From the NCBI GenBank assembly GCA_947589055.1, contig CANPZL010000016.1, forward strand, positions 1 to 44,430: 44,430 bases of DNA. Direction: 5' to 3'. Below are positions 16,881 through 26,374 of the stretch, piece by piece. The translations under genes were made by a program, and so were the position numbers. The notes under the pieces were generated by a model. The model was not told the origin of the DNA, made no database searches, and worked only from the letters and a program-made list of their open reading frames with translations. The DNA is from an uncultured Lachnospiraceae bacterium. GTDB taxonomy: Bacteria > Bacillota > Clostridia > Lachnospirales > Lachnospiraceae. Every line of letters starts with the position of its first letter. Position 1 is the first letter of the stretch.

Positions 16881-17681
16881 ATGCGGTTATGCAGTTTATC
16901 GAGCGGAAGCAGCGGTAATTGTATCTATGTGGGAACGGAACAGACACATCTACTGGTGGATACCGGTGTAAGTAAAAAACGGATCGTGGATGAGCTTCAT
17001 GCGATTGATCTGGCACCGGAGGATATAGAAGGAATCTTAGTCACCCATGAGCATTCCGATCACATACAGGGTCTGGGTGTTTTTACCCGTAAATATTGCG
17101 TTCCAATCTATGGAACCAAGGCGACATTGGAAGCGATTGCCGCAACACCCTCTCTGGGACAGTTGGATACGGGATTGTTTGTTGAGATTCAGCCGGACGT
17201 CCCCTTTGAGATCCATGATATGCGAATCGAGGCGGCTTCCACCTGGCATGATGCGGCGGATCCGGTCTGTTATCAGTTCTACAGCAAAGGACAGAAGGCG
17301 GGAATCTGTACCGATCTGGGTGATTACGACGACTATCTGGTACATAAGCTGGCGGATTCGGATTTGCTCTTTATTGAATCGAACCATGACGTGAATATGC
17401 TTTTAGTCGGTCCGTATACCTATTTTTTAAAGCAACGGATCTTAGGCGACCATGGACATTTATCCAATGAACGATCCGGCCAGTTTATCAAGGAGCTGTT
17501 AAATGACCACATTAAGGGAATTATGCTGGGGCATTTGAGCAAGGAAAATAATATGGCTGAACTGGCGTATGCGACAGTAGCGCAGATCTTACAGGATAAT
17601 CCGTTTGCCAAAGATGTCAGGGAGTTTCATTTACAGGTTGCCAACCGATATACCCATTCCCAGCTTCTTACGACAGATTAA
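16881..17681 (+). CDS. MBL-fold metallo-hydrolase, YycJ/WalJ-like
   Basis: A 266-residue metallo-beta-lactamase-fold protein. The N-terminus MRLCSLSSGSSGNCIYVG is typical of the YycJ (WalJ) group, and the metal motif THEHSDH (His56 to His61) is intact, with GHLSNE and GHLSKENN later. Family members are putative nucleases or phosphodiesterases linked to DNA metabolism and cell division. I chose the ATG at 16881, eight bases after AGGAG; the ATG at 16857 has no binding site and adds residues foreign to the family. The usual walK/walR genes are not next to it. Confidence 0.85.
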   Translation: MRLCSLSSGSSGNCIYVGTEQTHLLVDTGVSKKRIVDELHAIDLAPEDIEGILVTHEHSDHIQGLGVFTRKYCVPIYGTKATLEAIAATPSLGQLDTGLFVEIQPDVPFEIHDMRIEAASTWHDAADPVCYQFYSKGQKAGICTDLGDYDDYLVHKLADSDLLFIESNHDVNMLLVGPYTYFLKQRILGDHGHLSNERSGQFIKELLNDHIKGIMLGHLSKENNMAELAYATVAQILQDNPFAKDVREFHLQVANRYTHSQLLTTD

Positions 17682-17750
17682 GATGATAATAAGCATTATG
17701 CTGCTGTACTTAGTGGCAGCGGACTTCATAGAAAAAGCGAGGATAACAAG

Positions 17751-18023
17751 ATGAGCAAGGCAGTGATAACAGTAGTAGGAAAAGATACCGTAGGCATTAT
17801 TGCAAAGGTCTGTACCTATCTGGCAAATAATCAGGTGAATATTCTGGACATCTCACAGACTATCATGCAGGATTATTTTACTATGATGATGGTGGTAGAT
17901 GTGCATGCCTCTTTGAAGGAGTTTAAGACTCTGTCAGAGGAGTTGACACAGATCGGAGAAGAGATTGGCGTTGTCGTAAACCTGCAAAGGGAAGAGATTT
18001 TTGACAGGATGCACAGAATTTAG
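17751..18023 (+). CDS. ACT domain protein, UPF0237
   Basis: A 90-residue stand-alone ACT domain ([20 protein letters not shown], then [10 protein letters not shown]), the small-molecule binding fold of amino-acid regulation. It is followed 17 bases later by the UPF0210 protein, its usual partner. The pair is widespread in anaerobes, but the function and ligand are not established. It probably binds an amino acid or related metabolite and controls the partner. Confidence 0.88.
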   Translation: MSKAVITVVGKDTVGIIAKVCTYLANNQVNILDISQTIMQDYFTMMMVVDVHASLKEFKTLSEELTQIGEEIGVVVNLQREEIFDRMHRI

Positions 18024-18040
18024 CAGGACGGAGGCAGGCT

Positions 18041-19405
18041 ATGATCAACATACATGAAGTAATGGAAACCAATGAAATGATCCAAAAGGCGAATCTGGAC
18101 GTCCGAACCATCACGATGGGAATCAGTCTGCTGAACTGTACCGGACAGACATTAGAGGAGGTTTCCCAAAGGATCTACGACAAGATAACCCGTTCCGCTC
18201 AAAATCTGGTATCGGTAGGAAAGGAAATCGAACTCCAATACGGAATTCCCATTGTGAACAAACGGATTTCCGTCACTCCTATATCTTTAGTGGGCGGAGG
18301 CGTATGTAAAACGCCGGAGGATTTTGTAACACTTGCTAAGACCTTAGACCGGGCGGCAAAGACAGTGGGAGTGAATTTTATCGGCGGGTATTCGGCACTG
18401 GTTAATAAGGGAATGACCCCTGCAGATGAATGCCTGATCCGTTCCATACCGAAGGCACTTTCGGAAACGGATGTGGTATGCAGTTCGGTCAACGTCGGTT
18501 CCACAAAAACCGGAATCAATATGGACGCCGTAAAACTCATTGGGGAAATGATCAGGGAGGCGGCAGAACTGACAAAGGAATCGGATTCCTGCGCCTGTAC
18601 AAAATTCGTAGTGTTTTGCAATGCTCCGGATGATAATCCCTTTATGGCAGGGGCATTTCATGGCGTTACGGAAGCAGACCGGGTCATTCATGTAGGCGTC
18701 AGCGGCCCCGGTGTCGTAAAGGCGGCTCTGGAAGAGGTACGGGGAGCAAACTTTGAAATCTTATGCGAAACGATCAAAAAGACTGCTTTTAAGATTACCC
18801 GGGTAGGTCAGCTGGTTGCACAGGAGGCGTCTAAGCGGCTTGATGTTCCTTTCGGTATCATTGATCTGTCTCTGGCACCAACACCGGCAGTAGGAGACAG
18901 TGTCGGAGAGATATTGGAGGAAATAGGACTGGAATATGCCGGTGCACCGGGTACTACAGCAGCCCTTGCTCTGTTAAACGATCAGGTAAAAAAAGGCGGT
19001 GTAATGGCTTCTTCCTATGTAGGCGGTCTGAGCGGAGCCTTTATTCCGGTGAGTGAAGACCAGAGAATGATCGATGCTGCCGCTGCCGGTGCGTTAACGC
19101 TGGAAAAGCTGGAAGCTATGACCTGTGTGTGTTCAGTCGGTTTGGATATGATCGCCATACCCGGTGATACGAAGGCAACGACCATCTCCGGTATCATTGC
19201 CGATGAGATGGCATTGGGCATGGTGAATCAGAAAACCACTGCGGTAAGGATTATTCCGGTCATAGGTAAAAAAGAAGGGGAATCAGCAGAGTTTGGCGGT
19301 TTATTAGGGCATGCTCCTATCATGCATGTAAATCCTTACAGTTGTGATGCGTTTATCAATCGGGGCGGGCGGATACCGGCACCGATTCACAGCTTCCGAA
19401 ACTAA
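18041..19405 (+). CDS. UPF0210 (DUF711) PFL-like protein
   Basis: A 454-residue protein of the UPF0210/DUF711 family, related in fold to pyruvate formate-lyase but of unknown activity. The N-terminus [13 protein letters not shown] with [13 protein letters not shown], and segments such as [12 protein letters not shown] and [20 protein letters not shown], are characteristic. I see no obvious glycyl-radical motif, so radical chemistry is not claimed. Start after GGAGGC; probably co-transcribed with the ACT gene. Confidence 0.88.
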   Translation: MINIHEVMETNEMIQKANLDVRTITMGISLLNCTGQTLEEVSQRIYDKITRSAQNLVSVGKEIELQYGIPIVNKRISVTPISLVGGGVCKTPEDFVTLAKTLDRAAKTVGVNFIGGYSALVNKGMTPADECLIRSIPKALSETDVVCSSVNVGSTKTGINMDAVKLIGEMIREAAELTKESDSCACTKFVVFCNAPDDNPFMAGAFHGVTEADRVIHVGVSGPGVVKAALEEVRGANFEILCETIKKTAFKITRVGQLVAQEASKRLDVPFGIIDLSLAPTPAVGDSVGEILEEIGLEYAGAPGTTAALALLNDQVKKGGVMASSYVGGLSGAFIPVSEDQRMIDAAAAGALTLEKLEAMTCVCSVGLDMIAIPGDTKATTISGIIADEMALGMVNQKTTAVRIIPVIGKKEGESAEFGGLLGHAPIMHVNPYSCDAFINRGGRIPAPIHSFRN

Positions 19406-19467
19406 ATGATAAAATGACTTGCGAAACGCAGGCGGTTTCTATATAGTGTATAGTTGAGGTGATAAGA

Positions 19468-20958
19468 ATGAATATCTTGGCAGGTCTTGAACCCAGCCGG
19501 GTTTTTTACTACTTTGAAATGCTGTGTGGGATTCCCCATGGTTCTTATCATACAAAAGAGCTTAGTGACTACTGTGTCTTTGTTGCAAAGAAACTTGGTC
19601 TTACCGTACAACAGGATGAATGGATGAATGTGGTGATCAAAAAGCCTGCTTCAAAGGGCTGTGAAAACGCTCCGGTTCTGATGCTTCAGGGTCATCTGGA
19701 TATGGTTTGCGAAAAAGAACCGGATAGTATCCATGATTTTGAAAAAGATGGCTTACAGTTGTTGGTCCAGGACGGTTATGTGACAGCAAAGAAAACGACA
19801 TTAGGCGGTGATGACGGAATCGCAGTTGCCATATGTCTGGCTATTCTGGAAGATGATACCTTACAACATCCTCCGTTGGAAATTGTCTTAACCACCGAAG
19901 AGGAAGTGGGGATGGAAGGAGCCATTCATCTTGACACCACGGATTTAGAAGCAGAATATCTTATCAATCTGGACAGTGAGGAAGAAGGCGTCCTAACCGC
20001 CGGCTGTGCAGGCGGTTCCACGTTGGAGCTTCATTTGCCCTACACCGAAAAAACGGTATCCGGTCTGCCTTATACGGTCACGATTTCCGGTCTGGCCGGC
20101 GGTCATTCCGGGGTTGAGATTCAAAAGGGACGGGCAAACAGTAACCGTTTAATGGGGCAGTTGTTGACGAAGCTTTCTGAAACCACAGACTATGAGCTTT
20201 GTTTTGTAAATGGCGGTAAAAAGCATAATGTGATTCCCAATCGGACAACCGCCGGGCTTGTTTTCCCGGATTCAGATGCCATTATACAGGCGGAAGGCAT
20301 AGTATCCCATATGCAGACGCTGTTTACGCAGGCCTATGAGGATACCGAAGCAGGGATTCAGGTGAAGCTGGAACCGATGCCACAGGAAAACAAAACGGAT
20401 ACACAGGTCTCTGTATTGGATTCGGAAACAAAAACACGCTTGTTATATCTGATGACCGTATTGCCAAACGGTGTTCAGGCTATGAGCCAGACCGTACCGG
20501 GACTGCCGGAAACTTCATTGAATCTTGGCGTGTTATGTACTCGAAGCGGTAAAGATCCGGAGATTTACATTGAAATCTCCAACCGGAGCAGTAATCATGC
20601 AGCTTTGGTTTTGTTGGAGCAGCAGCTAACGGTCATAGGGCTTGCCGCCGGTTGCACCTGTCAGATACAGTCTGCCTATCCCGGCTGGAGTTACCGAAAG
20701 GATTCGAAGCTGCGAGAGCTGATGCTTTCGATCTATCGGAAGCTGTTTAAGCGGGAAATGGAGATAGAAGTGATCCATGCAGGTTTGGAATGCGGGATTC
20801 TGGCTTCTAAGCTGCCGGATCTGGATATTGTCTCCGTCGGACCGGATATTCTGGATATTCATACGCCGCAGGAGCGACTTTCTATTGCGTCCGTTGTGCG
20901 TACCTATGATTATATACGGGAGGTCATACGAACCCTTTCCGATGAAAAAAGAAATTGA
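19468..20958 (+). CDS. pepD: Aminoacyl-histidine dipeptidase (PepD type, M20C)
   Basis: A 496-residue cytosolic zinc dipeptidase. Metal and catalytic motifs are LQGHLDMVCE (His and Asp), LGGDDGIAVA, TTEEEVGMEGA and LDSEEEG, with a late His in DIHTPQERLSI. The M20C family removes N-terminal residues from histidine-containing and other dipeptides. I chose the ATG at 19468, six bases after GAGGTG, over an upstream GTG. It is 26 bases upstream of tyrS, so the two are probably co-transcribed. Confidence 0.92.
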   Translation: MNILAGLEPSRVFYYFEMLCGIPHGSYHTKELSDYCVFVAKKLGLTVQQDEWMNVVIKKPASKGCENAPVLMLQGHLDMVCEKEPDSIHDFEKDGLQLLVQDGYVTAKKTTLGGDDGIAVAICLAILEDDTLQHPPLEIVLTTEEEVGMEGAIHLDTTDLEAEYLINLDSEEEGVLTAGCAGGSTLELHLPYTEKTVSGLPYTVTISGLAGGHSGVEIQKGRANSNRLMGQLLTKLSETTDYELCFVNGGKKHNVIPNRTTAGLVFPDSDAIIQAEGIVSHMQTLFTQAYEDTEAGIQVKLEPMPQENKTDTQVSVLDSETKTRLLYLMTVLPNGVQAMSQTVPGLPETSLNLGVLCTRSGKDPEIYIEISNRSSNHAALVLLEQQLTVIGLAAGCTCQIQSAYPGWSYRKDSKLRELMLSIYRKLFKREMEIEVIHAGLECGILASKLPDLDIVSVGPDILDIHTPQERLSIASVVRTYDYIREVIRTLSDEKRN

Positions 20959-20984
20959 GAGGATTGCGATAAAGGAGAAATACC

Positions 20985-22250
20985 ATGAGTGAAAATGTGT
21001 TCGATGTCTTAAAGGAACGGGGCTTTGTTGCCCAGACTACCCATGACGAACAGTTGCGGGAATTGCTGGGAAAGGAGAAAGTAACGTTTTATATTGGCTT
21101 TGATGCGACGGCGGATAGCCTGACCGCAGGACATTTCCTTACGATCATGGCGATGATGCATATGCAGCAGCATGGGCATACACCGATCGCCCTGATTGGC
21201 GGAGGAACGACTATGATCGGGGATCCGAGCGGAAAGTCTGATATGCGTACCATGATGACACGGGAGACGATTGATTACAATGCCAACCGCTTTAAGGAGC
21301 AGTTATCCCAGTTTATCAGCTTCGATAACGACGCCGCAATTATGGTGAATAATGCAGACTGGCTTTTGGATCTTAATTACGTTCGCTTTCTTCGGGAAAT
21401 CGGCGTACATTTTTCGGTAAACCGTATGCTGACAGCTGAGTGCTATAAGCAGCGGATGGAAAATGGACTGACTTTTTTTGAATTTAACTATATGCTCATG
21501 CAGGCATATGATTTTTATATTCTGAATAAAAAGTATGGCTGTAAGCTGGAAATGGGCGGTGATGACCAGTGGTCTAATATTCTGGCCGGTGCCGATCTGA
21601 TTCGTAGGAAAAAGATCGAGGAAAGTCCGGACGGTGTCGCTCCGGCAAAGGATCCGGCTTTCGGTCTTACCTTTACCCTGCTTACCACCTCGGATGGTAA
21701 AAAGATGGGAAAGACGATGAAGGGAGCCGTATGGCTTGACCCGAATAAGACAACTCCGTATGAGTTTTATCAATACTGGCGGAATATCGAGGACAGCAAT
21801 GTGGAGCGTTGTCTGGGGCTGTTGACCTTCCTGCCGATGGATGAGGTTCGTCGTTTAGGTGCCTTAGAAGGGGCTGCGATCAACCATGCGAAAGAGGTAC
21901 TGGCATATGAGGTTACCAAGATCGTACATGGCGAGGAAGAGGCAAAAAAGGCACAGGAGGCGGCAAGAACAGTATTTGCGAGCGGCGGTATCAGTGAGAA
22001 TATGCCGACGATCACGTATACTAAGGAAGCGCTTGCGAACGGTCTGGATCTGATCACCGTTTTAGTCGATACGAAATTATGCAGCGGAAGAGGAGATGCC
22101 AGAAGAAATATGGAGCAAGGCGGCGTCCGGCTGAATGATGAAAAAATAACCGATCCTGCACGGAAGCTGACAGAAGCGGATATTCATGACGGGGTGATCC
22201 TCATCCGTAAGGGGAAGAAGAATATCTATAAGGTAGTGATTGAAGCGTAA
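20985..22250 (+). CDS. tyrS: Tyrosyl-tRNA synthetase
   Basis: Charges tRNA-Tyr with tyrosine. The 421 residues hold the class I core ([15 protein letters not shown] as the HIGH-like region, [15 protein letters not shown] for tyrosine and adenylate binding, GGDDQWSN), a KMSKS-type loop (KKMGKTMKG), and a C-terminal S4 RNA-binding domain (about 355-415). Start after AAAGGAG. The gap from pepD is only 26 bases, so there is no room for a T-box leader; regulation would be from upstream. Confidence 0.97.
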   Translation: MSENVFDVLKERGFVAQTTHDEQLRELLGKEKVTFYIGFDATADSLTAGHFLTIMAMMHMQQHGHTPIALIGGGTTMIGDPSGKSDMRTMMTRETIDYNANRFKEQLSQFISFDNDAAIMVNNADWLLDLNYVRFLREIGVHFSVNRMLTAECYKQRMENGLTFFEFNYMLMQAYDFYILNKKYGCKLEMGGDDQWSNILAGADLIRRKKIEESPDGVAPAKDPAFGLTFTLLTTSDGKKMGKTMKGAVWLDPNKTTPYEFYQYWRNIEDSNVERCLGLLTFLPMDEVRRLGALEGAAINHAKEVLAYEVTKIVHGEEEAKKAQEAARTVFASGGISENMPTITYTKEALANGLDLITVLVDTKLCSGRGDARRNMEQGGVRLNDEKITDPARKLTEADIHDGVILIRKGKKNIYKVVIEA

Positions 22251-22268
22251 TCTGCCGGTAGATGGTGG

Positions 22269-22294
22269 AAGGCAGGACCTGCCTTTTGGTTTTT
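22269..22294 (+). terminator. Terminator after tyrS
   Basis: AAGGCA (22269-22274), loop GGACC, TGCCTT (22280-22285), then a T-rich run (TTGGTTTTT). Confidence 0.7.
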
Positions 22295-22326
22295 ATCAGA
22301 AGAAACAATAATATTATTATGTAAAC

Positions 22327-22361
22327 AAAAGCATATTTTATCGAAGATGAAATATGCTTTT
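22327..22361. terminator. Perfect 12-bp hairpin, possible second terminator
   Basis: AAAAGCATATTT (22327-22338) and AAATATGCTTTT (22350-22361) pair perfectly around an 11-base loop. The A and T runs on both sides would let it act in either direction. It backs up the terminator 40 bases earlier. Confidence 0.6.
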
Positions 22362-22377
22362 CCTTTTCTATTTACTT

Positions 22378-22389
22378 ATAAACGTTTAT
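22378..22389. promoter_or_regulatory. 12-bp palindrome upstream of the radical SAM gene
   Basis: ATAAACGTTTAT is a perfect palindrome 21 bases before the start codon of the radical SAM gene. It may be an operator, or chance in AT-rich DNA. Confidence 0.3.
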
Positions 22390-22410
22390 TAAATTACGAT
22401 GTGAGGGATT

Positions 22411-24276
22411 ATGGAAAAACTGGCATTGTCGGACGAGATTCTCATGGAGGTTGAAAAACCCGCCCGATACATAGGAAATGAAGTGAACAGTGTATATAAG
22501 AATCTGTCTGAGGTTGATATCCGGATTGCTATGTGTTTTCCCGATGTCTATGAAATCGGTATGTCGTATCTAGGGATTCAGATTCTTTATGATATGTTTA
22601 ATCATATGGAAGGCGTCTGGTGCGAGCGGGTATATTCCCCATGGCCTGACTTGGATCGTATCCTGCGGGAGAAAGGGATTCCGCTGTTTGCCTTAGAATC
22701 GCAGGAACCGGTAAAGGAGTTTGATTTTCTGGGTATAACTCTTCAATATGAGATGTGCTATACCAATGTGCTACAGGTGATCGATCTTAGCCATATACCG
22801 TTACTGGCGGAGGAACGAGGGGAAACGGATCCAATCGTGATGGGCGGAGGGCCTTGCAGCTATAATCCGGAACCGATTGCGGATTTTTTCGACCTGTTTT
22901 ATATCGGCGACGGGGAAGCCGCACACCGGAAGCTGCTGGAAGCTTATCGGGAAAACAAGAGGCGGGGCGGAAGCCGGATGGATTTTCTAACGCTGGCGGC
23001 CGGCATAGACGGTATCTATGTTCCGTCCTTTTATGACGTCACCTATCATGCGGACGGAACCCTTTCTTCCTTTGAACCCAATCGTCCACAGGCAAAACGA
23101 AGGATTAAAAAGCAGGTGGTATTTGATTTTGAACACACGGATTATCCCATGAAGCCGGTCGTACCGTTTCTAAAGGCAACGCAGGACCGGGTGACGTTGG
23201 AAATCCAGCGTGGCTGCACACGTGGCTGCCGGTTTTGCCAAGCCGGAATGATTTACCGGCCGAACAGAGAAAAAGATGTTGACTTATTAAAAAAATACGC
23301 CGTAGAGATGATTCAAAATACCGGCCATGAGGAAATTACCTTAAGTTCTTTAAGCTCCAGCGATTATGGCTGTCTGCCGGAGCTGACGGAATTTCTGATC
23401 GAGGAGATGGGAAAGCGAAACGTGAACATTGCATTGCCTTCCCTGCGTATCGACGCCTTTTCCCTTGACGTAATGCAGCGGGTGCAGGATATACGCAAAA
23501 GCAGTCTGACCTTTGCGGCAGAGGCCGGTACCCAGCGGTTACGGAATGTTATTAACAAAGGACTTACCGAGGATATGATCCGGACGGGCGCCATGAAGGC
23601 ATTTCGCGGCGGCTGGACGAAGGTTAAGTTTTACTTTATGGTGGGGCTTCCGACGGAAACGAAGGAGGATTTGATGGGAATTCCAAGACTTTGTCAGACG
23701 CTGGCAGAGGATTATTTTACGATTCCGAAGGAGGAACGGAGTGGAAAGGTAGCGATCACAGCCAGTTCCTCGTTCTTCGTGCCAAAGCCTTTTACGCCGT
23801 TTCAATGGGCTTCCATGAATACAGAGGAGGAATTCTTGGAAAAGGCCCGTTTTGTCAAGGATAATTTTCAGTTGCAGAAGAACCGGAAATGTCTGACCTA
23901 TCGGTATCATGATGCGGATTTGACCATCATGGAAGGAATCTTTGCCCGTGGCGACCGAAGACTGGCGCCGGTTATCTTACAGGCTTATCAGGAGGGCTGT
24001 ATTTTTGACGCATGGCACGAGATGTTTCACAGAGAAATCTGGGAAAAAGCGTTTCGGGAGCATGGCATCGATCCGAACTTTTATACCAGCCGGGAACGCT
24101 CTGTGGACGAGCTGCTTCCATGGGATTTTATTGATATTGGCGTTTCAAAAGCCTTCCTGATACGGGAATGGGAACGGGCAAAGAAGGGCGAGGTGACGCC
24201 GAATTGCAAGCAAAGCTGTTCCGGATGCGGAGCTGCCGGTTTCGGAGGAGGTGTCTGCTTTGAAAATCAGGATTAA
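22411..24276 (+). CDS. Radical SAM protein, TIGR03960 family
   Basis: A 621-residue radical SAM protein with a cobalamin-binding-like N-terminal region (IRIAMCFPDVYEIGMSYLGI onwards) and the 4Fe-4S motif C-x3-C-x2-C in GCTRGCRFC (about residue 270-278). The C-terminus has a Cys-rich tail (CKQSCSGCGAAG). TIGR03960 members are nearly always paired with the DUF2344 protein found directly downstream and often lie near rng and rplU, as here. The substrate is unknown; a tRNA or rRNA modification role is often suggested but not shown. The 3' end overlaps the next gene. Confidence 0.9.
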   Translation: MEKLALSDEILMEVEKPARYIGNEVNSVYKNLSEVDIRIAMCFPDVYEIGMSYLGIQILYDMFNHMEGVWCERVYSPWPDLDRILREKGIPLFALESQEPVKEFDFLGITLQYEMCYTNVLQVIDLSHIPLLAEERGETDPIVMGGGPCSYNPEPIADFFDLFYIGDGEAAHRKLLEAYRENKRRGGSRMDFLTLAAGIDGIYVPSFYDVTYHADGTLSSFEPNRPQAKRRIKKQVVFDFEHTDYPMKPVVPFLKATQDRVTLEIQRGCTRGCRFCQAGMIYRPNREKDVDLLKKYAVEMIQNTGHEEITLSSLSSSDYGCLPELTEFLIEEMGKRNVNIALPSLRIDAFSLDVMQRVQDIRKSSLTFAAEAGTQRLRNVINKGLTEDMIRTGAMKAFRGGWTKVKFYFMVGLPTETKEDLMGIPRLCQTLAEDYFTIPKEERSGKVAITASSSFFVPKPFTPFQWASMNTEEEFLEKARFVKDNFQLQKNRKCLTYRYHDADLTIMEGIFARGDRRLAPVILQAYQEGCIFDAWHEMFHREIWEKAFREHGIDPNFYTSRERSVDELLPWDFIDIGVSKAFLIREWERAKKGEVTPNCKQSCSGCGAAGFGGGVCFENQD

Positions 24277-24955
24277 ATATGCAAAAACCGGAGCCTTGCG
24301 GTATATCGGGCATCTGGACGTTATGCGGTATTTTCAGAAGGCGATACGAAGAGCGGGACTGGACGTTGCGTATTCGCAGGGATACAGTCCCCACCAACTG
24401 ATTACCTTTGCCGCCCCGCTTGGCATCGGGATTACCAGCGAGGGGGAATATTTTGATGCGGAAATGCATTCCGTCACGACCGGTTCGGATATGGTAGAAC
24501 GGTTAAATCAGGTTATGGTATCCGGTATGGAGGTAAAAGATATTGTAGTTTTAAAAGAAGGAGCAAAAACAGCGATGGCTGTCGTGGCCGGTTCGGATTA
24601 TTGGATCCGGATTCGAGAGGGATATGTCGATGCCTTATCTTTTTTCGCTCAGGCAGAGGCGTTCTTTGCTCAAACGGAAATCCCGGTTGTAAAAGCGTCA
24701 AAGACAAGGGAAGTTGAGCTTGATATAAAGCCCTTCATATATGATTGGAAGGTACAAGACAATCAACTTTATTTACTGCTTTCTACCGGAAGCGTGGATA
24801 ATATAAAGCCGGAGCTGGTACTGGAAGCCATGTGTCGTTTTCAAGGACTGGAATATCAAAAACTCGCATTTCAGATTCATCGGCTGGAAACCTATATGCG
24901 GAATGAAGACGGGAAGCTGGTATCTCTTCTGAAGGCAGGAGAAGAAATACGCTAA
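24260..24955 (+). CDS. DUF2344 (TIGR03936) partner of the radical SAM protein
   Basis: A 231-residue protein beginning MKIRIKYAKTGALRYIGHLD, the family N-terminus. I chose the TTG at 24260, eight bases after GGAGGAGG; the GTG at 24251 lies on top of that binding site. It overlaps the radical SAM gene by 17 bases, so translation is coupled. In some bacteria this domain is fused to the radical SAM protein, which implies a complex. Confidence 0.87.
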   Translation: MKIRIKYAKTGALRYIGHLDVMRYFQKAIRRAGLDVAYSQGYSPHQLITFAAPLGIGITSEGEYFDAEMHSVTTGSDMVERLNQVMVSGMEVKDIVVLKEGAKTAMAVVAGSDYWIRIREGYVDALSFFAQAEAFFAQTEIPVVKASKTREVELDIKPFIYDWKVQDNQLYLLLSTGSVDNIKPELVLEAMCRFQGLEYQKLAFQIHRLETYMRNEDGKLVSLLKAGEEIR

Positions 24956-24989
24956 GCGTTAAGGTTTAAAGAGAAAAGGAATGGATAGT

Positions 24990-26186
24990 ATGCATGAATT
25001 GATGATCACACAATATGAAAACCGTACTTGTGCCTGCTATTATGAAGAGGGCGTGCTTTCCGAGCTAACGATCCTTCCGAACCGACAGGCGGAGCAAAAA
25101 CAAACATCATTGCTTGGCAACATATATGTCGGGCGTGTGCAAAACATTGTTCGGAATCTGGAAGCTGCCTTTGTTGAAATCCAGCCGGGTCTCGCCTGCT
25201 ATTATTCCTTGGAAGAAAACAAGACCCATCTTGTTTTGAATGCCAAGTCCAAGAAAGCTCTTACAGCAGGGGATGAAATCTTAGTTCAGGTATCCCGTGA
25301 AGCGTCCAAAACAAAGGCGCCGACTGTCAGTGCGGAATTACAGCTAACCGGAAACCTTGTGATTCTCCTGTATGGAAAGAAACGAGTGAACATTTCCCGA
25401 AAGCTGCCGTCGGATGAACGGATCCGGAAACTAAAAGCGGAATTAGAAAACCGGCTTCCGGAAGGATTTGGGGTAATTGTACGGACTAATGCCTATGAGA
25501 GTACGGATACTGCCATATTGGAGGAATTTGACGCCTTATTGGGACAATTAACGACGCTTATTGCACAGGCAGGCTATCACACGGTATTTTCCTGTTTATA
25601 TCAGGAAAATACACCGTTAAAGAGAATGCTCAATGACTACAATAACGAAGCCTTGACAAGAATTATCACGGATATACCAGCGGTATTTGAAGAACTTTCC
25701 ACCTTGCTGCCAAGCGGCGAACAGGAAAAGCTGGAGCTTTTTCAGCCGCAATTTCAGCCCTTATATGCCATTTACCGATTCGATCGGGACTGGAAGGAGG
25801 CGGTCGAGCAGCGGGTCTGGTTAAAATCCGGCGGCTATCTTGTCATTGAACAGACGGAAGCATTAACGGTGATCGATGTTAATACCGGGAAAGCTGTCAG
25901 TAAAAAAAGCCGGCAGGATAATATTCTAAAGGTCAATCTGGAAGCGGCGGGGGAGGTAGCCAGACAACTGCGGCTTCGGAATCTGTCCGGTATCATCATC
26001 GTTGATTTTATTGATATGGAACAGAAGGAGCAGCGGGAGAAACTGATAACATATCTTTGTCAGGAAATCAAAAAGGATCGTATCCCTACGAATTTTGTGG
26101 ATATTACCCGGTTGAATCTGGTGGAACTAACCCGGAAACGGGTACAAAAGTCTCTTAAGGAGCAGTTGCGGGAAAGAAATGAGTAG
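24990..26186 (+). CDS. rng: Ribonuclease G/E family protein
   Basis: A 398-residue endoribonuclease of the RNase E/G family, involved in rRNA maturation and mRNA decay. It has an S1-like N-terminal part (LLGNIYVGRVQNIV) and the catalytic DNase I-like region with Asp296 (VIDVNTGK) and Asp339 (IIVDFIDME). The 43-residue distance between these equals that of the catalytic aspartates of E. coli RNase E (303 and 346). The protein ends at LKEQLRERNE and lacks the CPxC zinc-link of E. coli RNase G/E. I chose the ATG at 24990, nine bases after AAAAGGA, over the ATG at 24981 that abuts it. The rng-rplU neighbourhood is conserved, but here a three-gene module intervenes. Confidence 0.9.
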   Translation: MHELMITQYENRTCACYYEEGVLSELTILPNRQAEQKQTSLLGNIYVGRVQNIVRNLEAAFVEIQPGLACYYSLEENKTHLVLNAKSKKALTAGDEILVQVSREASKTKAPTVSAELQLTGNLVILLYGKKRVNISRKLPSDERIRKLKAELENRLPEGFGVIVRTNAYESTDTAILEEFDALLGQLTTLIAQAGYHTVFSCLYQENTPLKRMLNDYNNEALTRIITDIPAVFEELSTLLPSGEQEKLELFQPQFQPLYAIYRFDRDWKEAVEQRVWLKSGGYLVIEQTEALTVIDVNTGKAVSKKSRQDNILKVNLEAAGEVARQLRLRNLSGIIIVDFIDMEQKEQREKLITYLCQEIKKDRIPTNFVDITRLNLVELTRKRVQKSLKEQLRERNE

Positions 26187-26207
26187 AAGAAAATAAAGAA
26201 CGCAGGA

Positions 26208-26216
26208 TAACTGTTA
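26208..26216. promoter_or_regulatory. TAACTGTTA dyad, copy 1
   Basis: TAACTGTTA is a perfect odd-length dyad, 22 bases after the rng stop. The same nine bases recur at 26324-26332 just before blaI. BlaI-type repressors bind short dyads (TACA/TGTA in the known cases), so this pair is a candidate operator set. Inference only. Confidence 0.35.
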
Positions 26217-26224
26217 AGATAATG

Positions 26225-26256
26225 AAAAGGCTGAAACTATGTTTTAGCCTTTTTTA
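26225..26256 (+). terminator. Terminator after rng
   Basis: AAAAGGCT (26225-26232) pairs with AGCCTTTT (26246-26253), with an inner AAAC/GTTT pairing and a T run. It separates rng from the following BlaI module. Confidence 0.88.
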
Positions 26257-26323
26257 ATGGTTGAAATAGGGGATGCCTATATCGGGATTTTAAAATCATT
26301 TAGGAACAAACATTAACAATTTT

Positions 26324-26332
26324 TAACTGTTA
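26324..26332. promoter_or_regulatory. TAACTGTTA dyad, copy 2 (candidate BlaI operator)
   Basis: The second copy of TAACTGTTA lies 43 bases before the blaI start. A wider dyad TAACA (26314-26318) and TGTTA (26328-26332) also overlaps it. Its placement between a likely promoter and a BlaI-family gene fits autoregulation. Not proven. Confidence 0.4.
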
Positions 26333-26374
26333 GCCGATATATTTTATGAAATCCTATGGAAAGGAGAGATAGGC

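Noticed and set aside
20959..20984. T-box leader expected before tyrS
   Set aside because: The gap from pepD is only 26 bases, too short for a T-box; none was seen upstream either.
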